Shown here: positions 1-13,100 of the stretch, in pieces
Layout: the number at the start of each line of letters is the position of its first letter
How positions within the stretch are numbered: the stretch's first letter is position 1
Assembly (NCBI GenBank): GCA_963966185.1
Contig: CAWZYM010000380.1
Coordinates: 590,001 to 654,000, forward strand
Direction: 5' to 3'
Length of the DNA stretch: 64,000 bases
DNA from: Rhabditoides inermis
Taxonomy: Eukaryota > Nematoda > Chromadorea > Rhabditida > Rhabditidae
The notes under the pieces: generated by a model
Database searches by the model: none
What the model was told of the DNA's origin: nothing
Seen by the model: the letters and a program-made list of their open reading frames with translations, nothing else
Translations under genes and position numbers: made by a program

Positions 1-30
1 TGTACATGTAGGTACATATTCCATTTTCAG

Positions 31-79
31 ATCGCTCTGTTTCCGTGCCTGGACCATTCAGCTCACATTCTTCGAGCAG
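31..79 (+). CDS. Possible upstream exon of the MYCBP2-like gene
   Basis: A 49-base open stretch follows a strong acceptor (ccattttcag) and ends at a plausible donor (gttacc). It reads IALFPCLDHSAHILRA with one base left over. It does not join in frame to the first certain MYCBP2 exon at 738, so a further exon would have to lie between, and none was recognised. The helical, leucine-containing peptide would suit MYCBP2, but the match is not diagnostic. Confidence 0.3.
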
Positions 80-737
80 GTTACCATTTTTCAAATAACT
101 TTTAAAAAAAACTATGATTACCAAAATTAATGAGATAAGTGTTACAACCCGGCAAATCCACTTATGCCGGGTTGTAACACTTATCTTTGTCCCCAGAACC
201 AGTACTACACTTATTCTGCTAAACTGCGATATACGTTTCACAGATAGTTTAAAAGTTTTTATGTGCATTGAATAGTAATAACGAATCTCCCACGAACCGA
301 TAACTATAAATAAGTATCTGTAATCACTTATGAATGCATAATAAACTTACCCAAATGTTTCCCCCAGGAGCTCTGAATACTATAATACATTTTATAAATA
401 CATGAATAAATGATAGCACACGATTCGCGGAGGAATGGAACGAGGTGGAACCTAGAAAATAGTTCTGCGCGCATAGAGGTTTTCGATGATGCTCTACAAG
501 GTGGTATAAGTGGTTTTGGTCCAATATGCAAGTTTGATTTAAGGGACCATGACCTTGACTACTGGAATGACTACTGGAGGGCTCATTCCATTTGTCTCTT
601 CTTTCTAAGATCTTTCATATAAAGCAAATTTCTCATAAAAGTTACTTTGAGAAAAAAGAAAAGTAGCTCCTTGGTCCCATCTGCCCAAAATTCGTTCGAT
701 CCTTATGCGGGACGTGATATATAATAACTAAATCTAG
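80..737. other. Non-coding stretch, probably intronic
   Basis: Only a short perfect-armed palindrome (about 132-188) was recognised here. The small open frames around 324-622 have no family resemblance and no convincing splice context. Most likely this is intron of the MYCBP2 gene. Confidence 0.4.
132..188. repeat. Short palindrome (hairpin) with about 23-bp arms
   Basis: The arm gataagtgttacaacccggc is repeated in reverse complement after a loop of about 10 bases. It could be a minimal terminal-inverted-repeat element or a transcribed hairpin. No target-site duplication was recognised. Confidence 0.7.
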
Positions 738-3700
738 GAGCTGCTCTCTCTGACGTGCTCTATGCTGGCTGCTGTGGGAAACGTGCTGGCAGATCCGGCG
801 GGAGACAGATTCCTTCTCGAAGACAGTGCAGGTACTGATAGGGGGAGGGCGGAGACTGAACTGGTTGTTGAGGCCACGGCTCGCTGCACGGCGCGTCTGA
901 CATGCGACGCTCGGCCGCCAGCTCACAAGTAGACGTCAAGGAGATGGATGACGTCACCAGCATGTGCAAGTGAGAGAGAGAGAGAAAGAGAGAGAGCAAG
1001 CTCTTCTTTCCAGGATCGAAGCGTCTTCTCGCCAGGCTATGGTCGTCTGTCTCACAGATGGCAGCAGTGAGACGTTCTGGGAGAGCGGCGAGGAGGTACC
1101 GTAACATTTACGCAGTACAGTATCCACAAATACAGTACTCTTACCGTACTTGCAGGACAAGTCGCGCACTCGCAGTCTGTCTATTCGGGTAGAGGCGGGA
1201 GACTCGACGGGGGCACTACTGACAGTCTACATTGACAATGCGAGAGACGAGGCGGCCAGAGTGAACCAGGTGGGCAGACACACAAACTCTCTCTCTCTCC
1301 ACGAACTCTCTCTTTCTCCCCCATCTCTTCTATGATCACATTATGAACTCTTCTTCGTACCCTCACTCACTTGTTGTGTCTCCTTGCGTTGCTTCGCTCT
1401 TATCTTTTGGTTCAAGTGTGATATTGCAGATAACGTTCAAAACGGCGCAGCATGACGGTGGGAAACTGGAGCTGCACAAGCAACTAGTCGATCAAGTATG
1501 TGTCTGCACTCTCCCATATTCCATTGTCACTCGTTTGATACCAGTCTGCACCCTCTCAAGTTTTCTTATCTCTCGTCTTGCTCTATCCCTCTCTTCCAGC
1601 AATTCGTGGGTTGGATCCGGTGCTGCGTCGCCGGTGTGACCAAGGTACAGGTGTTGCTCAAGGGAGCTGGCGTCAGCTGCAGGGTCAGACAGGTGAGCTC
1701 CATTCCCCCCCCCCCCCTCTCACCTCCTCCATACAGGTATGTCTGCTCGGCTTCTCGTCTTCGCCCCTCCATCGACCCAACATTCGACCCTCACCCTCAC
1801 ATCAACTACTCTTCTCCGCCGGACAGAGAGACGCGTTCGCACTATTCCAAGCCATCAGTGCGCAGGTAGAGAGAGAGAGAGAGAGGGTCATAGAGATGGT
1901 GGACCCTTTAGGCGTTCTCCCCGTCGTTCTCGTCGGAGCAGCATGGTCCGCTGCGACAGAGAGTACTGGACCTCCTCTTCTCGCGAGTGCAGCTACAGCC
2001 ACTGCAACAACACGTAGCCAGTCAGATGGTCTCCGCTCTCACCAGGTACGGGAGTCCCTCTCTTCCCCCCTCTCTCTCTCTCTCTCTACCTCTCTCTACC
2101 TCTCTCTACCTCTCTCTAACCCTTTCTCTCTAGGGAGGTGATCTCTCTGCGAGACCAGGGCAAGCGCAACTACAGCTATGCTTGCGGACTGCTCGGTATG
2201 CTCACAGGAATCGGTGCCAGTCGGAAGGGACTGGAGGTTTGTACTTGCTGTTGTTTTTTGTAAATATGTTTTTGTTCCTCTTGTTTTTTAACGAAACCAC
2301 ACTTCATTTAATTTCCAGGTGTTCTCCACTCGCAATCAACTCCTAATCACTCTCAGCGAGTTGCTGCTGTTCGCACCGCAGGTAAACAAGTAAACAAATA
2401 TGTACGCAATACACATAAAACTGTTGTGCGTAATTAGTACAGAAATATATAATTCTATTCCATGTGGTGCAAGTGCAAGTACTGGACGCGATGGAAGGAC
2501 TGTTCAAGCATGTGCCGCCCTGCAGTGGAGATGTCGGTGGGTGGACAACGAGTAAACAACAAACATGTAAACAACAAAGAACTTGCAGGTCCACTTGCCG
2601 AGAACCTGCTCGCGTGCGTAGCCAAGGCGGTGTCGCTGCAAGTTCGACAGAGGGCGAGTCACTCCGTCACTCAGGCCACCGTGGCGGTGGGTGGAGAGAG
2701 AGAAGGAGAGGGGGGAAGAGAGAGGGGGGGAAGAGAGAGAGAGGAACACTTCCTGTTCCAGTCGTCTATGCTGACGGCGCCTCCCTCGTGGCGTGTCGAC
2801 CGTCCGATGGGCTCGGATGTGGCCCGAGCCACCCAGAGACTACTCGATGACGTGTGGTGAGTGGACAAGAAAACTAACAGATGAATGATTACTAGGATTT
2901 AATACATTCGTGGAAAACGCTTTTTCCAACAACTACAACACACAGTAAATAAAGTGTGTACTATTAATGATGTATACTATAATGAGGGCTCGTTCAGTAG
3001 ACTTGTGTACACTATACGCTGCACGCCAACACCAAACAGACAGTCAATCAATAGTTTGTCGTGACTTGTGCGTACCTAGACAACGTTTAAGACACATGTG
3101 AGTTTTATAGATGTAAACAAGTGAGCTTCTTTTCAGTTCGGGTACGTTCTCCCCCGAGTGGCGGGACGCGATGCGGTGTGAGGTAGCCGGGGCGATCCCC
3201 CGCCTCATTCGACTCAGCACAGAGAGCGGGCTGTTCGGCAGCGATCTCGCATCCATTCGATCCTCCACCAACAGCCACGCGAGCATACTCAACTCCAGAC
3301 GGTACGCAGCTCATAATAGCAAGGTTTCGGGATACATGGAAAGTTTTGTTACTGTAGTGAAATATGCATTAAGAAAGGACTTTAATTTGGTTTCATAAGT
3401 TTAGTTTTAGATGCCTTTTTTTGAGAAATTGAAAGCAAAAAATGATACATTATTAACTGAACAACTTGTTTGTTCTAGTTTCTGGCTGGGTGTGGCCGCT
3501 CTGTCGGTCCTTCGAGACAAGCAGTGGCTGGATGCAGACTGCGAGTGGACTGCCATGCAGGTCACTTGTTTGTTTGTTTGTTTGTTTGTTTGTTTGTTTG
3601 TTTGTTAATACCTTGTTCACTTTGTTTACCCGTTTCATTTCAGAACGCTCGTGAGGACGAACCGGAGCCGATGTGTGAGAACCACGACGACGGAAGGACC

Positions 3701-3855
3701 AGAGCGCAGGTAGGAAAGAGAGAAATAGGTTTAAAAAAGACTTTTTCCATGCCAGATCTACTGCAACGTATGCGAGACTGCACTGTGCCGAGACTGTTTC
3801 ACTATCATGCATCTCAAAAAGAAGAACCGGTAGGGAGAGAGAGGGGGAAGGAGAG

Positions 3856-3897
<42 letters not shown>

Positions 3898-4366
3898 CCC
3901 TCCTCCGCAGGGACCACTCGACGGTGCTGCTCGCCTCCGCCTCCTCCTGCCCGCAAGTCGAGGTCCACGAGGGCTGCGCCCGCCTACGCGTCAACAACAT
4001 ACTCGTGCGTTTACTTGTTTATTTATTTATTTACCCCGTTGTTTACTCAGGTCCTTCTGCACGGCTCGGCCCTCAACGGCCTTCTCCAGCTCTCCACCGA
4101 TGCAATGTTCCCCAGCAGTAGCTCCATTGATCGGTGAGCTTTTTTAAATTTTGAAATGTTATATGAATTCGATTGTTGCAGTTTTATCTGATTATCATTA
4201 AAAAAACTATATATTAATGTATTAAATAATGTAGGTTTACTCAAATCGCTTGTTTCAGTACTTCATCGATCGGCGTTCTGCCACTGTCTGGTGTGGTGCA
4301 GAGATGCCGATTCTGCGACAACCAACTGCCAGCCGAGACGGTGAGTCTCTTCTCCTATCTTCTCTT

Positions 4367-4397
<31 letters not shown>

Positions 4398-5364
4398 TTC
4401 TTCATCCCTCTCATCTCTCTCACTCTCTCCTCTCTCCAGGTGGATCCAGTGTGCTCACACGAAGAATGCCGCAAGCTGCTGGCTACCGCGTGCACAAAGG
4501 TACGTACCATAAATATCAATAAACACACTTGTATAATTTGTGCTATTTTATATTCTATATATAAAATTTATTATGTCCGTTTATTAATCTAGACCCTTCC
4601 GTGCTCGCATGCTTGCGGCGGAGTGCGGGACGAGGTGCAGTGTCCCCCGTGTATGCAGTGCCCCGTGGAAGGTGTGCACCCTCTTCTCTCTCTCTCTCTC
4701 GTTCTCTCTCTCTCTCTTCTCGTTCTCTCTCTCTCTTTCTCTCTCTCTCTCCACCCCTTCCTCTTTCCAGGCTCGGGTCAGGACGGCGATGACGTTTGCG
4801 TGGTGTGCTTCACTGACAGGCTCGGCGCAGCGCCCGTGGTACGTTTCAAAGAGCGTTACGTTTCTTCGGAGTACGTTGTGAAACACTTACATTTTCAGAT
4901 CCGTCTAACGGCGTGCCAGCATGCATTCCATGCACACTGCCTGAGAACGGTGCTGGAGAAGAGGTAGAGAGGGGGGAGAGAGAACTAGAGAGAAAGACAA
5001 GGGAGAGAGAAGGCGAGAGAGAAACAGATGAGAGAGAAACAGGAGGAGGTTTATTTCAGGTGGCAAGGTCCTCGCATTCTGTTCCGCTTCATGAACTGTC
5101 CACTCTGCAACATCGAGGTACGTGTCTGTATTCAATCCATAATCAATCAATAATCAAAACAGATCACTCACCCGTCACTCAATGATCTTCTATCTCCGTT
5201 GCGCGCACTGCGAGAAGACGTCTCATCCAAGGTATCGATCGACTGGCTTCAATATTGATTTATTGATTGATTTATTGTCTAGGCTCGACTTCGGCTGGAA
5301 TACGATGGTCTTCTCGACTGCCCGGCTGTGAAGGATCCTGGAAGGTAAGGAGAAGAGGGAGGAT

Positions 5365-5396
<32 letters not shown>

Positions 5397-6127
5397 TGGC
5401 TCGTTTCTTTCAGTGAATACCACGGCAACCCGTCGCAATACGCGATGGACCGCTACATGTATGTGATGTGTGCGAAATGTGGCAAGGCCTACTTCGGGGG
5501 CGAGAGCCGATGTCAGATGGTGGGTCGTTTGTTTACATGTTTGTTTGTTTACTTCGAGTGTCATATTGTATTTTATTGCATCCCTTCCAGGCCCTGGATT
5601 CCTCGCAATACAATCCGGAGGAATTGATATGTGGCGGCTGTTCGGATGTGGCTGGAGGACAGGTACACATTACAATAACGCTAACAGTTGTAACCTAAAA
5701 ATCGTTATGTGTAGGTTTGCGGTCGACACGGAGTGGACTTCTTGGAATACAAGTGTCGATTCTGCTGCTCCATCGCTGTGTACTTCTGGTAGGAAGAGAG
5801 AAAGAGAGGAGGGGAGGGAGAGGAAAAGAAAGAGAGAGAGATCCCTTCCAGCTTCGGCACCACCCACTTCTGCGCCGGCTGCCACGACGACTTCCAGAGA
5901 CTCGTTTGTGTTCCGAAACAACAACTCACCAAGTGAGTAAAGAAGTAGATAAACAAGTACACAAACAAGTAAACAAACAAGTAAACAACCAATCAATGTA
6001 CAGATGTCCTGCTGGTCCGCGTTCGACTCGACTGGAGGGTCCGTGTCCGATAGGAGGCAATCATCCGCCGACGGGGGAGGAACACGCATTGGGGTGCGGA
6101 CAGTGCAGAAACCTATCCACATTCTGA
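738..6127 (+). CDS. MYCBP2: MYCBP2/Highwire/RPM-1 E3 ubiquitin ligase, C-terminal third
   Basis: This is the 3' part of a giant RCR-type ubiquitin ligase that controls synapse and axon development. About 32 exons encode about 940 codons. In order: a DOC-like domain ([22 protein letters not shown]); helical segments; a zinc-binding segment with CENHDDG and [15 protein letters not shown]; a RING (CVVCF...CQHAFHAHC...CPLC); and the tandem-cysteine ligase domain ending [11 protein letters not shown]. Both cysteines aligning with the human relay residues are present: GGESRC (human C4520) and CFGTTHFC (human C4572). The latter codon is split by an intron. Exons: 738-831, 873-969, 1014-1095, 1156-1269, 1430-1495, 1600-1692, 1737-1865, 1912-2045, 2134-2236, 2319-2381, ~2443-2536, 2589-2686, 2762-2856, 3137-3301, 3479-3560, 3644-3709, 3756-3829, 3911-4004, 4051-4133, 4259-4340, 4440-4499, 4593-4671, 4771-4838, 4899-4963, 5060-5117, 5163-5231, 5283-5344, 5414-5519, 5591-5662, 5715-5788, 5852-5932, 6004-6127. 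The acceptor near 2443 is uncertain. The 5' part lies outside the window. Confidence 0.95.
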
Positions 6128-6706
6128 TCCAGCCAATCTTTGGCTACCGAAATGTTACACAGACGCATCAACCTTTTTAATCATTTCATAATTGCAATAG
6201 TATTTCTCATGTTCTCACGTACGTTCACACTAACATTGTTGTTTTCTATATTCACTTCTCTAGCCACGAATCCCGATTGTTCAACGTTGTAGACTAGTCA
6301 ACTTTTCTTGTCGAGATTCCACTTTCAATATTACACATATTTTTGTTGTGAGTCCGATCTCCGGTGTACGGGTATTCAATTTGCATAAATTATGTTTACA
6401 AGTTTTACCAGTTCGTGAATGTTTCATACAAAGAAGGGCTTGTTTTGATATTCCACGACTCCCCCCCCCCTCTTTCAATCTCAACTACAAATCTGAATAA
6501 TTTATATTTGTATACATACATACAATCACACATCTATGAAAATCACAACGTAGAACCATCGAACGAGGATACGAATCTATCACAGTTTACACACAAATCG
6601 CGATATGGCTAACACACGCAGAATAAATATATTCAAATTGCATCAGTCGATATTACGATAACTTTCTTCGAATATACAGGCACTCGTGGTAAATTATGCA
6701 AGAACA
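6128..6706. other. Convergent 3' region between MYCBP2 and PPP1R21
   Basis: The two genes end tail to tail. A plus-strand AATAAA at about 6622 could serve MYCBP2 and would give a 3' UTR of about 0.5 kb reaching almost to the PPP1R21 stop. No clear canonical minus-strand signal was seen. The stretch is otherwise AT-rich and featureless. Confidence 0.5.
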
Positions 6707-9700
6707 TCACTTGTTGAAGAGTTTGCGACCGAACTGAAAGGAACAGTCATCTCCCTCCCTCTCCTCCCCCTCTCACCATTCCCTTGTCCTCCTTCTTGGC
6801 TGTCAGCTCGGCCATCCGCTCGCTCATCTCCCCCAGTTGCATCTCGTACGTCCTGCGGGTCGACTCGAGAGCATCCTGAATGAGTGTGGATGACCAGATG
6901 AGGCTGCTGCTCCACCCACCGCCAGTCTCTCCCGCTCCTCCTTGCTCCTCTCCAACGCCACCTCCACCTGCCGACGCTCCTCCAACGCCACGCGGGTCTT
7001 CGACAGGAGAATCTCACACTGAAAACACAACTAGTAAACAAATAAACAACAACAAGCACGCACCTCTTCTCTGTAGTACTTGGCCTTGTTGGCAGCAGCC
7101 TTTCCGTCGGCGGTGGCCGTGCGAATGCGCTCTCCGTAGAACTGTCGAATGAGGGCGATGTCGTCTGTCTCCGGCCCCGCCTCCGCTGACCCCGCCCCCT
7201 TGCCATTCTCGACCTTGCGCCGCAGGAGGGAGAGGTCGACGAGGTGTCGTTCCCTCTCCTGCTCCAGCTGTGCGATCCTCGCCCGCAGCTGCTCCGTCTG
7301 TTGCCTGGACGCCTGCTCCTTCTCCCGCCACTCTTCCTCCAAACGACCACGCTCCTCCTCCAACACCTCCTCTACCGACTTACTCTCCTCCTCCTCCGAC
7401 ACCTCGTCGGCGGTGGGCGGAACGAGAGTGGGCGGGGCGGGAGTGGGCGGGGCGAGAATGGGCGTGGGGTGTTGAGGTGGGTGTGTGATGGCAGCATGTG
7501 CCCTGGCTGCGAGTCGGCTGGCTTCTGCTGCCGCATGCTCGGCGCACTCCACAGTCGCCTCTCCCACACACAGCAGTCTCTTGGTGGCTGTGGGAAGACG
7601 CTGCTCCAGCTGCCAGCGACACGCACACGCCTCGTGCCACTCTAAACACAAATACTCAACCAAGTTCCTGTGTCAATCCCATCAGCAAGTGTTTCTTTCG
7701 ATTCCGTATACCGAGAATGCACAAGAATGCGCCAGTGATAAACACAAGCCTATCGTGCCACGGCAATTTATCATGCTAAGTCTACTGCTAATACGGCATT
7801 GGTACATAGGTTTCCATGAATGCATACAAATTACAAACACCATTTATGGCGTCTCCCCCCCCCCCCACTCACCCCGCATACACACAGCCAGTGCATGGAG
7901 TGCCTCGTATACGGTATCTCCCTTCACATCCTCCTTCACACATCCCGCCACCTTCTCCACACAGCACACGAAAGACGTGAGCGCCCGGCACCACCTAAAC
8001 ACAAAACACAACTATCCGGTGATCGATCGACTATCGCACCTCGCATTCATGTGTTCCAACTCGCCGGTGCACCAGTGAGAGCGGGACTCGTCTCTCTGTA
8101 GCTGAGTGAGGAGAGGGGGGAGAGTGGAGAGGCGGGAGGAGAGGGGCGAGAGAGCCGAGCACAGCAGGGGCACGTCCGACGAGAACTGAAAGGGGAGGGG
8201 TGGGGGAGGGAGGGGGGTTCCTTCTCACCTCCACTTGTCCCTTGTCGACGACTCGATCGCACACCGACAGAACACTCGCCATCTCACCGCCAGCCAGAGA
8301 CAGCTCAGACGCCAACTGAACACAGACGAGTCCGTATCCCTTCCTCCCCTCTCTCTGTTCTTCACTCTCTTTCACCCTCACCTTCTCCATATATGGCGGC
8401 AGTCTCTCCATACTTGCATCGAAGGGGTACAGGCGACATCTAAACATATGATCAAACAGTCCAACCGAGAATCGGACTAGCGCACCTCTGCTCAATAAGA
8501 TGTAGCAGAGTGGCGATGCCTCCAAGGAGAGAACGAGCAGACAGCACACACGCGTGGATCGACTGAAACAAATTATATAGACAGAATAGTACACAGAATC
8601 CGCACCTCTCCGTTATCAAGAGCGGCAGTTGTGTGAGTAGACGGGAGAGAGACGGGCTGGGAGACGGGATGGTCCCTCTCCCTTTCCACCCTCACAACTG
8701 GCATGGGGGCGACCGCGTGCACCTCCTTCCTGGCGTGCTCCCTCTCCTGCTGCTCCTTCTCCTTCTCCCTGCTCCTCTCCGCCGCCTGCTCCCGTATCTG
8801 CTCCTCCAGTCTCCGAACTTGTTGCCGCAGCTTCTCCGACAGTTCACTCATCTCCTCACTGTGAACACGTTCCATCTCGCTGATCTGAAATGTCACTAAA
8901 AGAAGAACATGTTCACAAAGTTATTATGACAATTAAATATTCACTATTTGAATATGTTTCATGCATATATATGTTCACCTGTCCCGCCAACTGCTCGTTT
9001 CTCATCAGTTTATCGGCCAGCTCGTTTTCCATGAGCACCACTCGCTTCTGCATCTCCTGCAGCTCCTGGGGCGACACGGACTCCTTCTTCCAAGACTTGT
9101 CCTTCTGAAACAACACTACACATAAAATACACTACGTATTGACACAAAAACGCACCTCTAGGAGTGTATGTCAATTGCGAAACATACATGAACAATGTAT
9201 GATACTTGAAAAACAAATGAATTGAAACACTGTAGTACTCATACTCCGCGGCGAGTTTTCTCATGCCTACCTTTCCTCCCTTGTCCCTCCTTGCCGCTGC
9301 ATCGGCTTCCTCTTGGAGTGACTCGACGCGGCGGACCAACTGAGAGTTCCTACAACACACACAAACTACGATAGATAACAAATATAGCCACACCTGAATT
9401 GAAGGCTTTCGTTCTCACTCCTCAGACGGCGCACAGACGCCTCCGCCGATTTCAACTCGTTCTGTAACAAGACAAATAGATACTCCCACCATCCCAATGT
9501 TCTCTCACCGCTAGCTTTTCCGATTTTGCTCGCTCGGAAAGAACTCCGTCCTTCAAAACACCAGCCTGAGCGCGCAGCTAAAAAGAGAAGATGACGAGAA
9601 GGAGAAGGAAATACAGGAGACGGAGCAGAAAGAGTAGTAACAAGTAGCATAAGGAGTAGGAGCAGTAGGATGAGCAGGAGGATTAGGAAGGAGGGGGAGG

Positions 9701-9780
9701 ATCACCTTGGTATACTCCGCGGCCAGTCGCTCATAGCGCACGTTCGCATCGGCCGTCCACGAAACGGACGACGCAGACAT
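6707..9780 (-). CDS. PPP1R21: PPP1R21 / KLRAQ protein, FERRY complex subunit 2
   Basis: A coiled-coil protein of about 662 aa (human about 780). The family includes the Rab5-effector FERRY subunit that links mRNAs to early endosomes. The N-terminus carries the family signature as RLAAEYTK then LRAQAGVLKDGV, followed by FRNSQLVRRVESLQ. The middle has LLHLIEQRCRLYPFDASMER and a helical region with EQRLPTATKRLL. The C-terminus has ESTRRTYEMQLGEMSERM, matching the family's TTKRSYEDQL motif, and ends FGRKLFNK. Exons (descending): 9780-9706, 9577-9509, 9461-9394, 9349-9271, 9104-8979, 8884-8606, 8562-8486, 8439-8382, 8315-8229, 8185-8040, 7994-7873, 7641-7064, 7018-6920, 6875-6777, 6733-6707. Phases are consistent throughout. 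The 192-codon exon at 7641-7064 is unusually long for this locus and is rich in Pro and Glu. An acceptor-like gattgattag lies 6 bases before the ATG. Confidence 0.93.
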
Positions 9781-10116
9781 GCGCCACTAATCAATCAATC
9801 AATCGACAATCAATCGATAACCACTTCAGATATCTCGCATGGATCTAAACCATGTACATCTCTTCACAATCAACAAGACACAATGCAAGAACCCATGTTT
9901 ATTACACATTCAACTCATCAACGGAATAGCGGTATGGAGAGGAACAGAGATCAAAACACACAATACAATCGTATATCGGAAATCGTCGGTAGTACGCGGT
10001 CCTGTTATAGAGATGCAATGAGTATAGATACATAAACAACAATAAAGAATAAACATTGGAATATATAGATAACTGGATAACTGGATAGCTCATTGATGAA
10101 TGGATGGATGCGTTGT
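9781..10116 (-). promoter_or_regulatory. Operon-like intercistronic region (PHF10 to PPP1R21)
   Basis: On the minus strand an AATAAA (plus-strand 9898-9903) follows the PHF10 stop. About 100 bases after the expected cleavage site comes an AG acceptor (9787-9788) directly before the PPP1R21 ATG. This spacing is typical of nematode operons, where the downstream gene is trans-spliced to an SL2-type leader. That function is inferred, not shown. Confidence 0.5.
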
Positions 10117-13100
10117 TCAGGCGGCGTTGTTGCCGCGCGCAGTGGAGCGAGTGGAACGGGAGTTGGGAGTCGCCGCCGGAGTCGCAGCCTCAAATCAAAA
10201 AAAGAAAGTAAAATAGAACAAAATACCTACACAGTTGAAATATACAGTTAGTTACAAAAAATATACAGTTAGTTACAATTAGTAACGGGAATATAAATGT
10301 TACCGTCCGTTACCGTTAGTCTGCAGACCGACACTTGTCCCTTTTCACAGTACCCACCTTGTCGATTATCTTCTCCTTCTCGCAGTGCTGCTTGCATATC
10401 CACACTCCGGTCGGCGGCGCCTTTAGACCAACACAGTGAGTGTGGTAGCCACGGTCGCAGCGGTCACAGAACATCATCGCCTCCTGCAAAGGATAGAGAA
10501 TGAGTGTCTCTCTCTCTCTCTTTTTCTCAGTCTACCTCCTGATCGGGTCTCTGGCAGACGATGCACTTCTTGCACTCTATGCAGTTCCACGCGTATCCCA
10601 GCACCACGTCCACCATCTCATCCGACATCTCTATGCAGTACGAGTGAACCTGAAACACCCAACATCTCTCCCCAAACATGAAACATCTCTCTCCATTCTT
10701 GCTTATCCTCGTCAAAACTGAGAGCCCATTCAGCGACGAGGTACGTAAGTGCCTTGTTCCACTCACATGCGTGGTGCAGTTGGCGCACTTGAGCAGAGTG
10801 GTGTCGGCACGGACGCCTCCATTGCACAGCTGACACAAGCTCTGCAAGTATTCCACATCAGAAAAGGGTCTTTCCATACACCATACACAGTCACAAACCA
10901 GTCAACACAAGACATGAAACAAATGTATTCAATTTCAAATACCAACAACTAAAGTGACAACATACTGATTCGAACATCTAACAATTCAGGTGCAGACAAC
11001 AAAACGAAGGGAGACAAATGACAAAACCGGGAACATTCATGCATGCGTCAACAATAACAGTAATTTTCTTTTAAAAAAAGTACTTGCGTCGAGAGATATA
11101 CTTTGTCTTAACCCAATGCAGCAAAAGCACATGCATGAAACGTTTACAAATACTAACACAAACCTGCACCTCTCTCTTCTTTTTCTTTGTCTCGTCTCTC
11201 TCTCCTATTTTTTAAACTAAGTCCTTACTCTCTATTTGTTCCGTTGTGATCGCTTTTTAGCAACAAAAACAAAACATTTCAGTATGCGCAGGTTTGTGTT
11301 AGTATTTGTAAACGTTTTATGCATGTGCTTTTGCTGCATTGGGTTAAGCAAAGTTCATCTCTCTACGCAAGTACTTTTTTAAAGAAAATATATGTGCTTT
11401 TGTTAAATTTCATAGAAATTTTTGATACGTGCTGAATTATAACTATTCATCTGGATTATTTCTAAACTAATCTATCTATCTCCTTCTGTTCTCTCTCTCT
11501 CTCTCTCTGTTTTTTCTCTTTCACTACTCTCTCTTTCTCCATTTCTCCTTGCCATTCTCTTCTGCGCTTCTCTCACTTCTTCCTCTAATGCACCACAGTC
11601 CACAACGTATTCACGGATGGCCGTTACGTTTCACAAAACGTTTTTGTTAACATATTTTCTCATTAACAGGTGTCGCGCCTACTGCGCTCTCCCTCCTGGT
11701 TATAATTGGCGGGTCAAAACAATGCAAACCCGGCGCGCATTAGACGCTGGCGGCGGCGGGGCGGACTACACGCAAAGTGCAAGTTGGGAAAAATAGCGAC
11801 GGGAAGGAAGGAAGGACACGAAACACGCTGGCCTTTCGCCTAGCGCGAGCGCGAGATCGCGCATAACTTCTTTCACAGAAGAGATACAAAGATGCCACCG
11901 ACCAGTGATCTGGCCTACGGAACGGTGCGATTCTAACTAGCATGAATTGGATGAGTTTCCATTATTGCTAACATGACTTTTGGATATCGCTTCTTGAAAA
12001 TTCTGGCGAGAGCCCTATCCTAAACCAAAAGAGAGGGCGCTGCGCGCCCTCTCTAATATGCAGGGACAGAGTGGAGGGGGCGGAATCGGGTGATTCTCTT
12101 CCTTCTACTTTCTCCGTTTCGGACGCGTCTGGGCGAGCGGAGCAGGAGGAGGAGGAGGAGATGTAGCAGTCTTCTTCTCCTTCTTGGGATTCTCCTCCTC
12201 CACCGGAGCAGGCGTCGCAGAGACGCGCACTCTCGCCTGAAACCGCCATCCGCATACAAGAGCAGACGGCTCCACCCGCTCACGCCAATCGATAAGCCAC
12301 TGTTTACATGATCAGCATCACATGTCATGCAACTCACTACCACCAACACAACACGATAGACACAAAGTGCACGTAACCAATCGATAATCAATATGCTCAC
12401 CGATCGGCGAGGAGTGGTTGTGATGGGATCGGATTTGGCGGACGCGACGAGGGGAGACGCGGGTTTCGCATCCATGAGTGGCTTCACAGAAGACAGCTCA
12501 GCGGCCATCTGCAAAAAGGCAACATTGTGTACAACTATGGATGGGAAAACATTAAATTCCAATCGAATTGATGGAAACAACATACATTCACACACTTGCT
12601 CTTGCATCGCTCATCATGATAATCATGAGTATCAATAATCGAATGAAGAGATTTTACACAAGATCCTACGTACCTTCTCTGCCTCGGTCATGTTGAGCTC
12701 GTTTTCATCGACGACAATGGGCGGAGGGGAACGCTCACGGACCACCTGAACACACCAAGTAGACCTTCCTCTCTCTCTCTCTTCCTACCGGGAACAGATG
12801 TTCGCCATCCAGCACCGATCCCAGCGGCAGCTTTCGCATCTCCTCAGGAGTGAACCTAAACAATGATCAAGGAATATCGATATAGTACTAATCAAACAAT
12901 TTTTTTCTATCGCTTACTCTTTGTAGTACTCCTGGAACTGTCCATGCATGAGAGCGACGGGATAGGGGGAGGGTCGGGTGTGCTCGGCCGGAAGACGCTT
13001 CCACTTGTTGGCCGGAGTCTGAATGATCTGCAACACAAACACCTCTCAAATGGGTTTCACCATGCAAACTTGGAAACAGACTATGCGAGGAGTGTGCGCA

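Noticed and set aside
6694..7350. 218-codon minus frame overlapping PPP1R21
   Set aside because: It shares DNA with PPP1R21 exons but in another frame. The PPP1R21 frame has the family motif STRRTYEMQL.
10117..12236. Splitting PHF10 into two genes at the TAG near 12105
   Set aside because: The SAY part alone would lack PHD fingers. Joining by AA|gtagaa to agag|C keeps frame and gives the expected family length, although transcript proof is missing.
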